From: Allopusillimonas lactea
GTDB taxonomy: Bacteria; Pseudomonadota; Gammaproteobacteria; Burkholderiales; Burkholderiaceae_B
DNA: 64,000 nt
NCBI RefSeq assembly: GCF_021653995.1
Contig: NZ_JAJJOZ010000001.1
Span: 558,001-622,000, forward strand
Direction of reading: 5' to 3'
Part shown: one piece after another, positions 24,299-32,509 of the stretch
How the letters are laid out: each line of letters opens with the position of its first letter
Numbering within the stretch: the first letter of the stretch is position 1
Program-made: the position numbers and the translations under genes
Notes under the pieces: model-generated
What the model was told of the DNA's origin: nothing
The model's database searches: none
The model's input: only the letters and a program-made list of their open reading frames with translations

Positions 24299-25062
24299 GA
24301 ATGGCCTCCTGGGTCGCTCGATACGTTTGGCGGGGCGCTCGCGGCCGGAAAGCGCATAGCCAGCATGACGCCCGCAAGCATGCCGGCGATGATTGCGGCA
24401 TAGACGGGGAGCACCACCAGCGCCAAGACTGCCACCGCGCAGGCGGCGGACAAGACCCGTGCCGCCACCAGATGCCGGATCTCCAGCAGCAGTGCGAAGA
24501 ATAGTGCTGGCAGTACGAAACCCAGGGTATCGGACAGCCAGGGCGACTGGGCCAGCCAGTCTTGCCCGAACCAGGCGCCAGCTGCAGTGCCCGCCACCCA
24601 GGCGCTATAAGCACCCAATTGCAGGCCCGCATACCAGTATTCGCGCACAGAGGCCGCGCACTGATGCAGCCTGGCCATCGAGGCAGCAAATACCTCATCG
24701 GTGAGCCCCGCTGCAAGCACGCCGAGCGGCAGGCGCCTGTGCGCTGGATCCAGGCGCCCAAGCACGGCGGGCCCATAGAAAAGATGGCGCAGATTCATGA
24801 GCAGCACAATGCTCACAATGGCCGCGGGCGCGGCTCCTGCGGCAAGCAGGCTGACAAGGATGAACTGGCTGGCGCCGGCGTAGACCAGCAGGGAAAGCAG
24901 CACAGCCATATAAGGCGGCACACCAGCGTGCACAGCGGCAAGGCCGAAGGAAATGGCGACCGGCACGTAACCGATGGCAATGGAAAGGCTGTCGCGCAAG
25001 CCCGCGCGTATCGCCCGGGCGGGTGTCCCGCCGCCGGGCGATGCGTCAGGGCTGGTAGGCAT
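24295..25062 (-). CDS. azlC: AzlC-family branched-chain amino-acid exporter subunit
   Basis: This 255-aa polytopic inner-membrane protein starts GLRDSLSIAIGYVPVAISFGLAAV (residues 23-46 in part) and has NLRHLFYGPAVLG and GLTDEVFAAS, all hallmark AzlC segments. It works with AzlD, whose gene overlaps its end by four bases. Its first 17 bases overlap the upstream peptidase gene, so the peptidase, azlC and azlD may be one transcript following ppiD. Confidence 0.9.
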   Translation of the reverse strand: MPTSPDASPGGGTPARAIRAGLRDSLSIAIGYVPVAISFGLAAVHAGVPPYMAVLLSLLVYAGASQFILVSLLAAGAAPAAIVSIVLLMNLRHLFYGPAVLGRLDPAHRRLPLGVLAAGLTDEVFAASMARLHQCAASVREYWYAGLQLGAYSAWVAGTAAGAWFGQDWLAQSPWLSDTLGFVLPALFFALLLEIRHLVAARVLSAACAVAVLALVVLPVYAAIIAGMLAGVMLAMRFPAASAPPNVSSDPGGHS

Positions 25063-25942
25063 TTATGAAAATGGCCGGGTCCACGCGCGCATTGTTCAGA
25101 CTGACGTTCCAGTGCAAGTGTGGCCCGGTGGCACGCCCGGTTGCACCCACACGCCCGATGACCTGACCACGCTTGACCGACTGGCCTTTTTTTACATCGA
25201 AGGCCGAGAGATGGCAGTACATTGTGACCAGGCCCTGCCCATGATCAATGAAGATGGTCTTGCCGTTGAAGAAGTAGTCGTCGACGATAGTGACGAGGCC
25301 ATCTGCGGGTGCCTTGACCGGCGTGCCGGTCGGAACGGCGAAATCCAGCCCGGAATGGGGGTTGCGCTCCTGCCCATTGAAGAAGCGTCGGAGACCGAAA
25401 CGGCTCGACAACCGCCCGCCGTCCACCGGCCTGTCGAGCGCGATATTGCTGGGTATGCCGGGCCTGAAGCTGGCGTATGCCGCTATCTGCGCCTTGTGCT
25501 CACGCTCGTATCGCGCGAGTTGTTCAGGATCGGGCGTAACGTGTTTTTGGCTCTTGAGGGTAATGTGCTGGCTGGGGTATTCACGGCTGCCTACCGTGAA
25601 GCCAACGCTGCGTGTGCCTGCCGAACTGGCCAACGCGAGCGACGCCTGGCCCGGACGGGTCTTGAGATCGAGCCCTACCAAGGCGATCCACTGCCCGTCG
25701 CTGTCACGCAGCACCATTACGGGTTCGCCCTGATAAGTGGCTGTGCCACCACTTGCGCCCAACGGCACCACCGCCACGCCGCCCGGCACGGGGCGGTTGA
25801 GCAAACGCGCGATATAGCCTTGCGCACTGACAGACAGCGGCGCCAACAGCATGCCTACCGCCAGAAGGACGGGGAGCGCGCCTTGCACCGCAAGCGCACG
25901 AACGTCTGAGAACAGCGACTGGCTCCGGGTTGCGGCAGGCAT
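25046..25942 (-). CDS. M23 family peptidoglycan endopeptidase (periplasmic)
   Basis: This 298-aa LytM-type zinc peptidase cleaves cross-links or stems in peptidoglycan. It has a signal peptide (about residues 1-42, ending SVSAQG) and an N-terminal beta-domain similar to the Peptidase_M23 N-terminal module (VVPLGASGG, PVMVLRDSDGQWIALVGL). The C-terminal catalytic domain has an intact Hx3D (HSGLD) and HLHW metal/active-site motifs, so it should be active, unlike the NlpD-like protein at 38550. It lies three bases downstream of ppiD. Confidence 0.9.
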   Translation of the reverse strand: MPAATRSQSLFSDVRALAVQGALPVLLAVGMLLAPLSVSAQGYIARLLNRPVPGGVAVVPLGASGGTATYQGEPVMVLRDSDGQWIALVGLDLKTRPGQASLALASSAGTRSVGFTVGSREYPSQHITLKSQKHVTPDPEQLARYEREHKAQIAAYASFRPGIPSNIALDRPVDGGRLSSRFGLRRFFNGQERNPHSGLDFAVPTGTPVKAPADGLVTIVDDYFFNGKTIFIDHGQGLVTMYCHLSAFDVKKGQSVKRGQVIGRVGATGRATGPHLHWNVSLNNARVDPAIFINAYQP

Positions 25943-25945
25943 GAA

Positions 25946-27913
25946 TCAGCCTTCCCTGCTTTCGCCCTGGATGGCCTTCTCGGCTTCGGGCAGCACCTTG
26001 ACACCCATCCGCTGGCGCATCACCTCGAGCACGGCTTTCTCTTCGGCCTGGCCCCACACACGCGAGAGATCGCTCTGCAAACCGGCCAGTTGCGGACTGT
26101 CGACAGTACCGGCCTGCGCGCCTTCAATACGCACCACCACATAACCCTGCGGACCTGTTACGCCCTGGAACGCGGGCAACTTGTCGGCCGGCACCGCGAA
26201 CGCGGCGTCTGTGATCACCTTGGGCAAGCCCTTGGGATCGATGCGGCTGACCGACTGTACAGTACCAAAGCCTTCTTCTGTTGCGGGGCCAGTTTCACCA
26301 TTGCGCAGCGCCGCCAGCAATTGTTCGCCGGCCTTGGTGGCAGCCTGCAGCGCACGCTCGGCTTTGAGCGTGGCGCGGATATGATCGGTGACCTGCGCCA
26401 GTTCGGGCACATGGGCGGGAATGACTTCGTGGGCACGCACAACCAGCATCGTATCGGGTGAGATCTCGATGACGCCGGAATTCTGCTTTTCGTTCAAGAC
26501 TGGCGCCGAGAACAGCGCACGGCGCACACGGACGTCGTCAAGCAGTGCAGCGTCGGGGCTGGCGGACGCGGCATTGGCCGGCACTTCGTCGGCCGACAGC
26601 AGGCGGTCGCGCGTGATGCCCGCAGCGGTATGTACCTTGAGGCCCAGCGCTTGCGCGGCCGGGTCGAGACTGGTGGCGTTGTCGTAGGCCAAGCTCGTCA
26701 ACTTGGTGGCCATATCGGCAAAGCGCTCGGAGCCCAACTGACGGCGCACTTCGGTTTCGACCTTGGCGCGCGCCTGCTCGAACGATTCGCCTTGCTCTGC
26801 CTGGCGTTCGTTGACACGGAATATATGGTAGCCGCTGGGGCCATCGATTACGCCGGAAATCTGGCCCGCCTGCAGCCCGAAGACAGCGCTCTCAAGGTTG
26901 GCCGGCCAGGACCCCTGCGTGATCCAGCCCAGCTTGCCGCCATCGGCCGCAGTACCGGCGTCTTGGGATTCTGCCTTGGCAACCTCGGCAAACGTATCGG
27001 GAGCCTTGCGCAAACGCTCGAGGATCTTCTGCGCCTTTTCCTGCGCCTGGGTGCGCTGCGCACCCGATGCGCCGGCCGGCACCGTAACCTGGATATGACT
27101 GACGTTGACGCGTGCAGGCCGCACATAGCGTGCCTTGTTCTGCTCGTAATAGTCGCGCAACTGCTGGTCGGTGACCGCGGGCAGGTTGCTCATGGCGGCT
27201 TTTTCGTTGAGCAGGATGTACTGCGCCGTTACCTGCTCGGGCAGCTGCAGGCTGTCTTTGTTCTTGTCGTACCAAGCCTGGATATCTGCGTCGGTGATGA
27301 CAATGTCTTTCTCGTAGTCGGTAGCCGGGAAGCTGCGCAGGCGTATGCTGCGCTGCGCTGTCAGTGTGCGCTCGATGCGGTCAAGCACCTCGCCCGGCAC
27401 CAGGGCGGAATCGCCGACCGGGCCTAGCACACGGTCGATGGCGAGTTCGGCCCGTTGGCCGGCCTCGAAATCGCGTGGGCTCAGGCCTGCGGACGCCAAA
27501 ATCTGGTTGTAGCGTTCAGGCGAAAAGCTGCCCTCGACCTGGAATTGCGGCATGGTGGCAATTGCCTGGCGGAGCGCGGTGTCGGAAATGCTGAAGCGGT
27601 CGCTGGTGGCGGCGTTGATCAGGACCTGCCGTTCGATCAACTGATCGAGCAGCGCCTTGCGCGCCTGCGGATTGTCGACAACGGCCGGATCGAACCCGCC
27701 CTGCATGGTTTGCTGCAGTTGCCGCATCTGGTTGTTGCGCGCCTGATCAAAGACCTGCTGCGTGATCGCGCTGTCACCGACCTTGACCAGGTCGCGGTCG
27801 CCCGACACGTAGTTGGTGTAGCCGCTGACCCCGATCAGCACGAATGACGGCAGGATCAGGATCAGCAGGATCAATTGCATCAGGCGCTGATGCGAACGAA
27901 TGAAATCGAACAT
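25946..27913 (-). CDS. ppiD: Periplasmic folding chaperone PpiD
   Basis: This 655-aa inner-membrane-anchored chaperone helps newly exported proteins at the Sec exit site. It has a short cytosolic start (MFDFIRSHQRLMQ), one transmembrane helix (about residues 13-33), a SurA-like N-terminal domain, a parvulin domain (VNVSHIQVTVPAG to GYHIFRVNERQAEQGE) and a long C-terminal region. In many bacteria the PpiD parvulin domain is catalytically weak; that cannot be judged here. It is the first gene of a probable ppiD-M23-azlCD transcript. Confidence 0.93.
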   Translation of the reverse strand: MFDFIRSHQRLMQLILLILILPSFVLIGVSGYTNYVSGDRDLVKVGDSAITQQVFDQARNNQMRQLQQTMQGGFDPAVVDNPQARKALLDQLIERQVLINAATSDRFSISDTALRQAIATMPQFQVEGSFSPERYNQILASAGLSPRDFEAGQRAELAIDRVLGPVGDSALVPGEVLDRIERTLTAQRSIRLRSFPATDYEKDIVITDADIQAWYDKNKDSLQLPEQVTAQYILLNEKAAMSNLPAVTDQQLRDYYEQNKARYVRPARVNVSHIQVTVPAGASGAQRTQAQEKAQKILERLRKAPDTFAEVAKAESQDAGTAADGGKLGWITQGSWPANLESAVFGLQAGQISGVIDGPSGYHIFRVNERQAEQGESFEQARAKVETEVRRQLGSERFADMATKLTSLAYDNATSLDPAAQALGLKVHTAAGITRDRLLSADEVPANAASASPDAALLDDVRVRRALFSAPVLNEKQNSGVIEISPDTMLVVRAHEVIPAHVPELAQVTDHIRATLKAERALQAATKAGEQLLAALRNGETGPATEEGFGTVQSVSRIDPKGLPKVITDAAFAVPADKLPAFQGVTGPQGYVVVRIEGAQAGTVDSPQLAGLQSDLSRVWGQAEEKAVLEVMRQRMGVKVLPEAEKAIQGESREG

Positions 27914-28327
27914 GAATCACCCACAAGCGCCAGCCATCGGGCCGGCACACGGTTGTCTCAAAAGATGAGATGAGCGGCCGCGGCCGCGCTTAAAAATAGA
28001 ACAAAAGTTTACCACCAGCGGCTGCTTCCGCCAGAACTAGCGGCCATCGAATGTGTAATCCGCCCGGCGGGGCGGATTACACAGTGGCGGAGATGACATG
28101 CGCCCTGCCGCTCGAAAATCCCGCTTCTGCAGCATCGGGACAGCATGCCGATATGGCCGAGACCGCAGGCGCCACACGGACATCGCAATGGGTGTGGGTG
28201 CCACGGGCGTTGCGATCTCGCGCGCCACGCGGACGCGCAAGGCTAAAATAGCCCGACCGCCCCGTATCACCATGGCGCAAACCGAGCACTTTCCGCCGCC
28301 CCCCTCTTTTCCTGAAGGCCGCCAAGC
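27914..28327. other. Divergent gene-free region between ppiD and GDPD gene
   Basis: The 414-bp region holds the promoters of two divergent genes. It contains an 8-bp GCGGCCGC-rich run near 27974-27990 and the 13-bp inverted repeat at 28052-28083. A TAAAAT (28244-28249) could be the -10 for the GDPD gene, without a good -35. Short ORFs here lack ribosome sites. No tRNA fold was found. Confidence 0.55.
28052..28083. repeat. Perfect 13-bp inverted repeat
   Basis: Arms at 28052-28064 and 28071-28083 are perfectly complementary with a 6-nt loop. It is not followed by a T-run on either strand and lies in a divergent promoter region, so an operator or structured-RNA role is as likely as termination. 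Confidence 0.55.
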
Positions 28328-29083
28328 ATGAGCACTTCCACCGTCTGGCCCTACCCGCGACTCATCGCCCACCGCGGCGCGGGCCGCGCCGCGCCCGAAA
28401 ACACATTGGCCTCGATCCGCCTGGGCGCGCGGCATGGCTTCCGGATGATGGAGTATGACGTCAAGCTCAGCAAAGATGGCGTCGCCATCCTGCTGCACGA
28501 CGACACCCTGGACCGCACCGCCAACGCCACCGGACGGGCCTCCGACCGCAGCTATGCTGAACTGGCCAATGTCGACGCTGGCGCTTGGCACAGTGCCGGC
28601 TATGCAGGCGAACCCATCGCTACGCTTCATGCCATTGCTGCGTTCACGATAGCCAACGGCATCGCCAGCAATATCGAGATCAAGCCCACAACCGGCAGTG
28701 AAGCCGAGACTGGCAGGCAAGTTGCTCTGCAGGCACAGGCATTATGGCGCAGCGCCGCGCAGCCGCCGTTGCTATCCTCATTTTCCGAGGCCGCACTGCA
28801 AGCGGCGCTTGAGGCGGCGCCCGCCTTGCCGCGTGCCTTGTTGTTTGAAAACGAGCTGCCGCCGGACTGGCGCGCTCGGCTCGAGCGGCTGCAATGTATC
28901 GGTGCCAACCTCAATAACAAGCACACCACCCGCCCCGCCGTGGATGCGCTACTGTCTGCAGGCTATACCGTCGTTGTCTGGACAGTGAACGACCTTGCCC
29001 GCGCACAAGAATTGCTGCGCTGGGGCTGCCATGCCATCGTGACGGACGAAATCCTCACGTTTTCCCCCGAACACTTTGCCTGA
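28328..29083 (+). CDS. Glycerophosphodiester phosphodiesterase (cytosolic UgpQ type)
   Basis: It hydrolyses glycerophosphodiesters to glycerol-3-phosphate and an alcohol. The 251-aa protein has the GDPD signature LIAHRGAGRAAPENTLASI (His-Arg, Glu-Asn), MEYDVKLSKDGVAILLHDD (metal Glu/Asp and catalytic His) and the C-terminal VVVWTVNDLARAQELL. There is no signal peptide, so it is cytosolic like UgpQ rather than periplasmic GlpQ. The ATG overlaps a preceding 19-codon frame by four bases. It is 12 bp ahead of rlmJ. Confidence 0.93.
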   Translation: MSTSTVWPYPRLIAHRGAGRAAPENTLASIRLGARHGFRMMEYDVKLSKDGVAILLHDDTLDRTANATGRASDRSYAELANVDAGAWHSAGYAGEPIATLHAIAAFTIANGIASNIEIKPTTGSEAETGRQVALQAQALWRSAAQPPLLSSFSEAALQAALEAAPALPRALLFENELPPDWRARLERLQCIGANLNNKHTTRPAVDALLSAGYTVVVWTVNDLARAQELLRWGCHAIVTDEILTFSPEHFA

Positions 29084-29095
29084 CCGGAATCCACC

Positions 29096-29950
29096 TTGTT
29101 CAGCTACCGCCACGCCTTTCATGCAGGCAATCACGCCGACGTGCTCAAGCACGCCATACTGGTTCATATTCTGGAGTACTTCAATCGAAAGGACAGCCCC
29201 TACTGGGTGATCGACACGCATGCGGGCGCCGGCCTGTACGACCTACGCAGCGACTGGGCGCAAAAAAATGGCGAGTTCATCGACGGGCTGGATCGCGTGC
29301 TGGGCGCGCCGGACGCGCCGCCCATCATTGCCGCCTATCTCGAAGCCATCGAGCATTTCAATCCCGACGGGGTGGCCAACTTCTACCCCGGCTCACCTTG
29401 GCTGGCGCTGCACGCCATGCGCGACCACGACCGCCTGCGCCTGTTTGAAATGCACCCCGCCGAAATCGAGGTGCTGCGTCAAAACCTGCACAGCCAGGGG
29501 CGCGCCACGCAACGTATGGTCACGGTGTACGAGGCCGATGGCTTCAATGGCCTCAAAAGCCAGTTGCCGCCGGGGCCACGGCGCGGCATCACTATCATCG
29601 ATCCGTCCTATGAAGACAAGCACGATTACCGCAAGACGCTGCACGCGCTCAACGAAGGCCTCAAGCGCTTCGCAACAGGCTGCTTCGCCGTGTGGTACCC
29701 GTTGGTGCAGCGACGCGAAGCCACAGACATGATCCGTGCGCTGGAACGCCTGGAGGTAGATTGGGTCAACGTATCCCTCACGGTACGCAAACCCGCCAGC
29801 GACGGCTTTGGTTTGCACGGCAGCGGCATGTTCGTGGTCAATCCGCCCTGGACGCTCTATAAAGAACTTGAACAAGCCATGCCGTGGCTGGTGGAAAAGC
29901 TGAAGCAAGATGACCGCGCCGGTTTCGCGCTGAAGCGGCGGGAAGGGTGA
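29096..29950 (+). CDS. rlmJ: 23S rRNA (adenine(2030)-N6)-methyltransferase
   Basis: It methylates A2030 in 23S rRNA using S-adenosylmethionine. The 284-aa protein starts with the conserved FSYRHAFHAGNHADVLKH, from a TTG codon at 29096 (frame and family start agree). It has the SAM-binding THAGAGLYDL and the target-base motif IIDPSYE at residues 167-173. The usual motif is DPPY; here the second Pro is Ser (D169-Y172). It follows the GDPD gene by 12 bp. Confidence 0.92.
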   Translation: MFSYRHAFHAGNHADVLKHAILVHILEYFNRKDSPYWVIDTHAGAGLYDLRSDWAQKNGEFIDGLDRVLGAPDAPPIIAAYLEAIEHFNPDGVANFYPGSPWLALHAMRDHDRLRLFEMHPAEIEVLRQNLHSQGRATQRMVTVYEADGFNGLKSQLPPGPRRGITIIDPSYEDKHDYRKTLHALNEGLKRFATGCFAVWYPLVQRREATDMIRALERLEVDWVNVSLTVRKPASDGFGLHGSGMFVVNPPWTLYKELEQAMPWLVEKLKQDDRAGFALKRREG

Positions 29951-29989
29951 AGGAGAACGGCCCGGGCAAGCGCTTGGGTGCCGTACAGA

Positions 29990-30724
29990 TCAGAATTTTT
30001 CGTGCTCTTTAAGGTAGCGCCATTTGCCCGGCGGCAGGTCGCCCAGCACAACGCGCCCCATGCGTACGCGTTTCAGGCCTACCACCTTGAGCCCCACCAG
30101 CTCACACATGCGACGGATCTGGCGTTTCTTGCCTTCCCTCAGTAGAAAATGCAGTTGGTCTTCGTTTTGCCAACTGACTTTGGCGGGCCGCAAAGGCTGG
30201 CCGTCCAGCGACAGGCCATGGTTGAGCAGCGCCAGGCCGTTACCGGCCATACGCCCTTCTACCCGCACCAGGTATTCTTTTTCGATGGACGAGTCTTCAC
30301 CAACGAGCTGGCGCGCAATACGGCCGTCTTGCGTCAGCACCAACAGCCCGGTGGAATCGATGTCCAGCCGGCCGGCCGGCGCCAGGCCACGCAAATGCGA
30401 CGGATCAAACGCCAATGGGGAATGATCGCCCCGGTAGCGCGACGCGGCAGTGATGAGCGACACCGCCGTGCGGTAGCCCCCTTCTGCCTGGCCTGACACA
30501 TAGCCCACCGGCTTATGGAGCAAGATGGTGACGCGGGATGTCTGGCGCCGCTGCGCCTGACGATCGAGCGTGATTGTTTGGTGCGGCCAGGCTTTGCTGC
30601 CCAGCTCATCGACCACCCTGCCATCCACGCGCACCCAACCGCGTTCGATATAGGCATCAGCCTCGCGGCGTGAACACAAGCCGCGCTCGGCCATGAGCTT
30701 CGAAATACGTACTTTTTCTTCCAT
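29990..30724 (-). CDS. rRNA pseudouridine synthase, RsuA/RluB/RluF family
   Basis: This 244-aa enzyme converts a specific rRNA uridine to pseudouridine. It has an N-terminal S4 RNA-binding domain (RISKLMAERGLCSRREADAY), the catalytic-Asp motif GRLDIDSTGLLVLT and the C-terminal EGKKRQIRRMCELVGL. The family splits into RsuA, RluB, RluE and RluF, which differ in target position; I cannot assign the target with confidence, though S4 presence excludes RluE. The ATG at 30724 has AGG six bases upstream. Divergent from ubiC. Confidence 0.88.
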   Translation of the reverse strand: MEEKVRISKLMAERGLCSRREADAYIERGWVRVDGRVVDELGSKAWPHQTITLDRQAQRRQTSRVTILLHKPVGYVSGQAEGGYRTAVSLITAASRYRGDHSPLAFDPSHLRGLAPAGRLDIDSTGLLVLTQDGRIARQLVGEDSSIEKEYLVRVEGRMAGNGLALLNHGLSLDGQPLRPAKVSWQNEDQLHFLLREGKKRQIRRMCELVGLKVVGLKRVRMGRVVLGDLPPGKWRYLKEHEKF

Positions 30725-30804
30725 AACCTGGATCTGTGACTCTTTGTTGAATTTTAACCGGCCCCGTGTGGTAGCCTGTTTATGCAATTTGCGATAATAC
30801 GGCC

Positions 30805-31401
30805 ATGCAACCCGCCCTTCCGCCTAACTGCGACTGGCACCCTGAGCCATCGCCTTCGTTTACCCAACATCAGAAATACTGGCTGTTTCGCCCCGGCGCC
30901 CTGACCGCGGGCCTGCGCAGGCTCGGCGACGTCAGGCTGCGCGTGGCGGCCGAGTACGCCTCGGGGCTTGCGCCGTCCGAAGCCTGGATGCTTGCACGCC
31001 GTGTGCACAGCCCGGTTTGGGTGCGCGAAATCATCATGGCCATCGATGGTGTCGACAGCGTGTTTGCCCGCAGCTTTACGCCGCTGCGCGCCTCGCATGG
31101 CTGGTGGCAAGGCATGCGCCGGCTGCGCACACGCCCACTGGCCGACATGCTGTACCACAACCCTCAGATCATCCGTTCGCCATTTTTGGCTTGCAGGTTG
31201 CGGCCGCAGAACCCGCTGTACGGCACTGCCGTGCGCATCCTGGGGCCTCATTGCCCGCCCGCGCAAAAGATACTGGCACGCAGTTCGGTGTTCTGGCGCC
31301 AGGGCGAACCGCTGCTGGTGGCCGAAGGCTTTCTGCCGCAATTCTGGGGCATGGCGGCCCGCGCCGCCTTCGACCGCAGCCTGGCCCTGCACGAAATCTA
31401 A
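30805..31401 (+). CDS. ubiC: Chorismate pyruvate-lyase
   Basis: It removes pyruvate from chorismate to give 4-hydroxybenzoate, the first committed ubiquinone precursor. The 198-aa protein has the family pattern VWVREIIMAIDGVDSVFARS (Arg in VRE) and ARSSVFWRQGEPLLVAEGFLP with the conserved Glu. There is no ubiA next to it, unlike E. coli. It begins 80 bp from the divergent pseudouridine synthase start. Confidence 0.92.
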   Translation: MQPALPPNCDWHPEPSPSFTQHQKYWLFRPGALTAGLRRLGDVRLRVAAEYASGLAPSEAWMLARRVHSPVWVREIIMAIDGVDSVFARSFTPLRASHGWWQGMRRLRTRPLADMLYHNPQIIRSPFLACRLRPQNPLYGTAVRILGPHCPPAQKILARSSVFWRQGEPLLVAEGFLPQFWGMAARAAFDRSLALHEI

Positions 31402-31485
31402 CATAAACGCGAACAGGGCCTCGGGCCCGCCATATGCCCGGCACCGCGCCCGCACGGCGCGAGCCTGCCCGAGAATGCTGCTGTG

Positions 31486-31571
31486 GATCAACCCGCTCGC
31501 GCGGGGCTCTTGTAAAACGGCAACTGCCTTGCTGCTGTCGCGGGAAGATCAACCCGCTCGTGCTGGGCTCC
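31486..31571. repeat. Imperfect 24-bp direct repeat spanning the yaeQ stop codon
   Basis: GATCAACCCGCTCG occurs at 31486-31499 and 31547-31560. The following ~10 bases also match with two differences, and both copies are preceded by CTGCTGT at varying distance. The second copy contains the yaeQ stop codon and final codons; the first lies in the gap before ubiC's end. It looks like a local duplication of the gene's 3' tip. Confidence 0.5.
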
Positions 31572-32103
31572 AGTCTTGCAGCCGCAGCGTCAAACTGTCG
31601 GTGTCCGAAGACACCAGTACGCCGTCTTCATCCACGCTGACGTGCAGCGTCATGGCGCGCTGCGCAAATGCCGCCAGTGCACGGGCGTCTGCCGGATCCA
31701 CAGCCAAGATCGTGATGGCCGGGACGCGAGCCGCAATGGCTGCTTGAACGCCGCGCCACCAGACCTGGCTGGCATGGCCGCCATAGCACAGCACCGCGAC
31801 CTGGGCCGACTTGCCCGCCGCCTGCAACAGCCGGCGCTCGTCGGGATGCCCAAGCTCGATCCAGCATTGGATGCCGCCGGTAAGGTCTTTACGCCATAGT
31901 GCGGGCTCGTCCGTGGCGCTCAGGCCGCGCGTGAAGGCTAGCTGCTCGTCGGCATAGAGGGCAAACGCGAGCAGGCGCAGCATCATGCGCTCGTCGGTTT
32001 CGGAAGGATGGCGGGCCAGCGTCAGGGTATGGCTGGCATAATAGCCGCGCCGCATGTCGGCGATATGCAGATCGGCCTTGAAAATAGTGGCGCGCAGAGC
32101 CAT
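31549..32103 (-). CDS. yaeQ: YaeQ family protein
   Basis: This 184-aa soluble protein starts MALRATIFKADLHIADMRRG and contains HPSETDERMMLRLLAFALYA, DLTGGIQCWIELGHPDE and VAVLCYGG, which identify YaeQ. The family has a PD-(D/E)XK nuclease-like fold and is widespread in proteobacteria, but its function is not settled. It ends 17 bp before the PII gene on the same strand, that is, it lies downstream of glnB-type PII. Confidence 0.9.
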   Translation of the reverse strand: MALRATIFKADLHIADMRRGYYASHTLTLARHPSETDERMMLRLLAFALYADEQLAFTRGLSATDEPALWRKDLTGGIQCWIELGHPDERRLLQAAGKSAQVAVLCYGGHASQVWWRGVQAAIAARVPAITILAVDPADARALAAFAQRAMTLHVSVDEDGVLVSSDTDSLTLRLQDWSPARAG

Positions 32104-32120
32104 AGAATAGACGCGCGCGC

Positions 32121-32459
32121 CTACAGCGCATCGATGCCGCTTTCGCCGGTGCGGATGCGGATGGCCTGCTCGACCGGGCTGACAAAGATTTTACCGTCGC
32201 CGATCTTGCCTGTGTAGGCGGCCTTGATGATGGCATCAATGGCGGTGTCGACCATGGCAGCCGGCAACACGACTTCGATGCGGATCTTGGGCAGGAAGTC
32301 GACGACGTACTCGGCGCCGCGGTAGAGTTCGGTGTGGCCCTTCTGGCGGCCGAAGCCCTTGACCTCGGTGACCGTCAGGCCGTTTACGCCAATATCGGCG
32401 AGGGCTTCGCGCACTTCGTCGAGTTTGAACGGCTTGATGATGGCCGCGATCTGTTTCAT
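32121..32459 (-). CDS. Nitrogen regulatory PII protein (GlnB/GlnK)
   Basis: This trimeric signal protein senses 2-oxoglutarate and ATP/ADP and controls glutamine synthetase adenylylation, NtrB or AmtB. The 112-aa protein starts MKQIAAIIKPFKLDEVREAL and carries the T-loop ELYRGAEYVVDF with the uridylylation residue Tyr51, plus TGKIGDGKIFV. No amtB or glutamine-synthetase gene is adjacent, so GlnB versus GlnK cannot be fixed from context. The ATG at 32459 has GGAG upstream; the longer frame to 32573 is rejected. Confidence 0.93.
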   Translation of the reverse strand: MKQIAAIIKPFKLDEVREALADIGVNGLTVTEVKGFGRQKGHTELYRGAEYVVDFLPKIRIEVVLPAAMVDTAIDAIIKAAYTGKIGDGKIFVSPVEQAIRIRTGESGIDAL

Positions 32460-32509
32460 GTGTCTGGCTCCGCAATAAAGCGAAATTATCGCATGACGCG
32501 CCGGCCGCG

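Noticed and set aside
28052..28083. Inverted repeat considered as part of a tRNA
   Set aside because: No cloverleaf, no CCA or TpsiC-loop sequence can be formed around it.
32121..32459. Assignment of the PII gene as glnK
   Set aside because: glnK is normally followed by amtB, which is absent here, so GlnB versus GlnK is left open.
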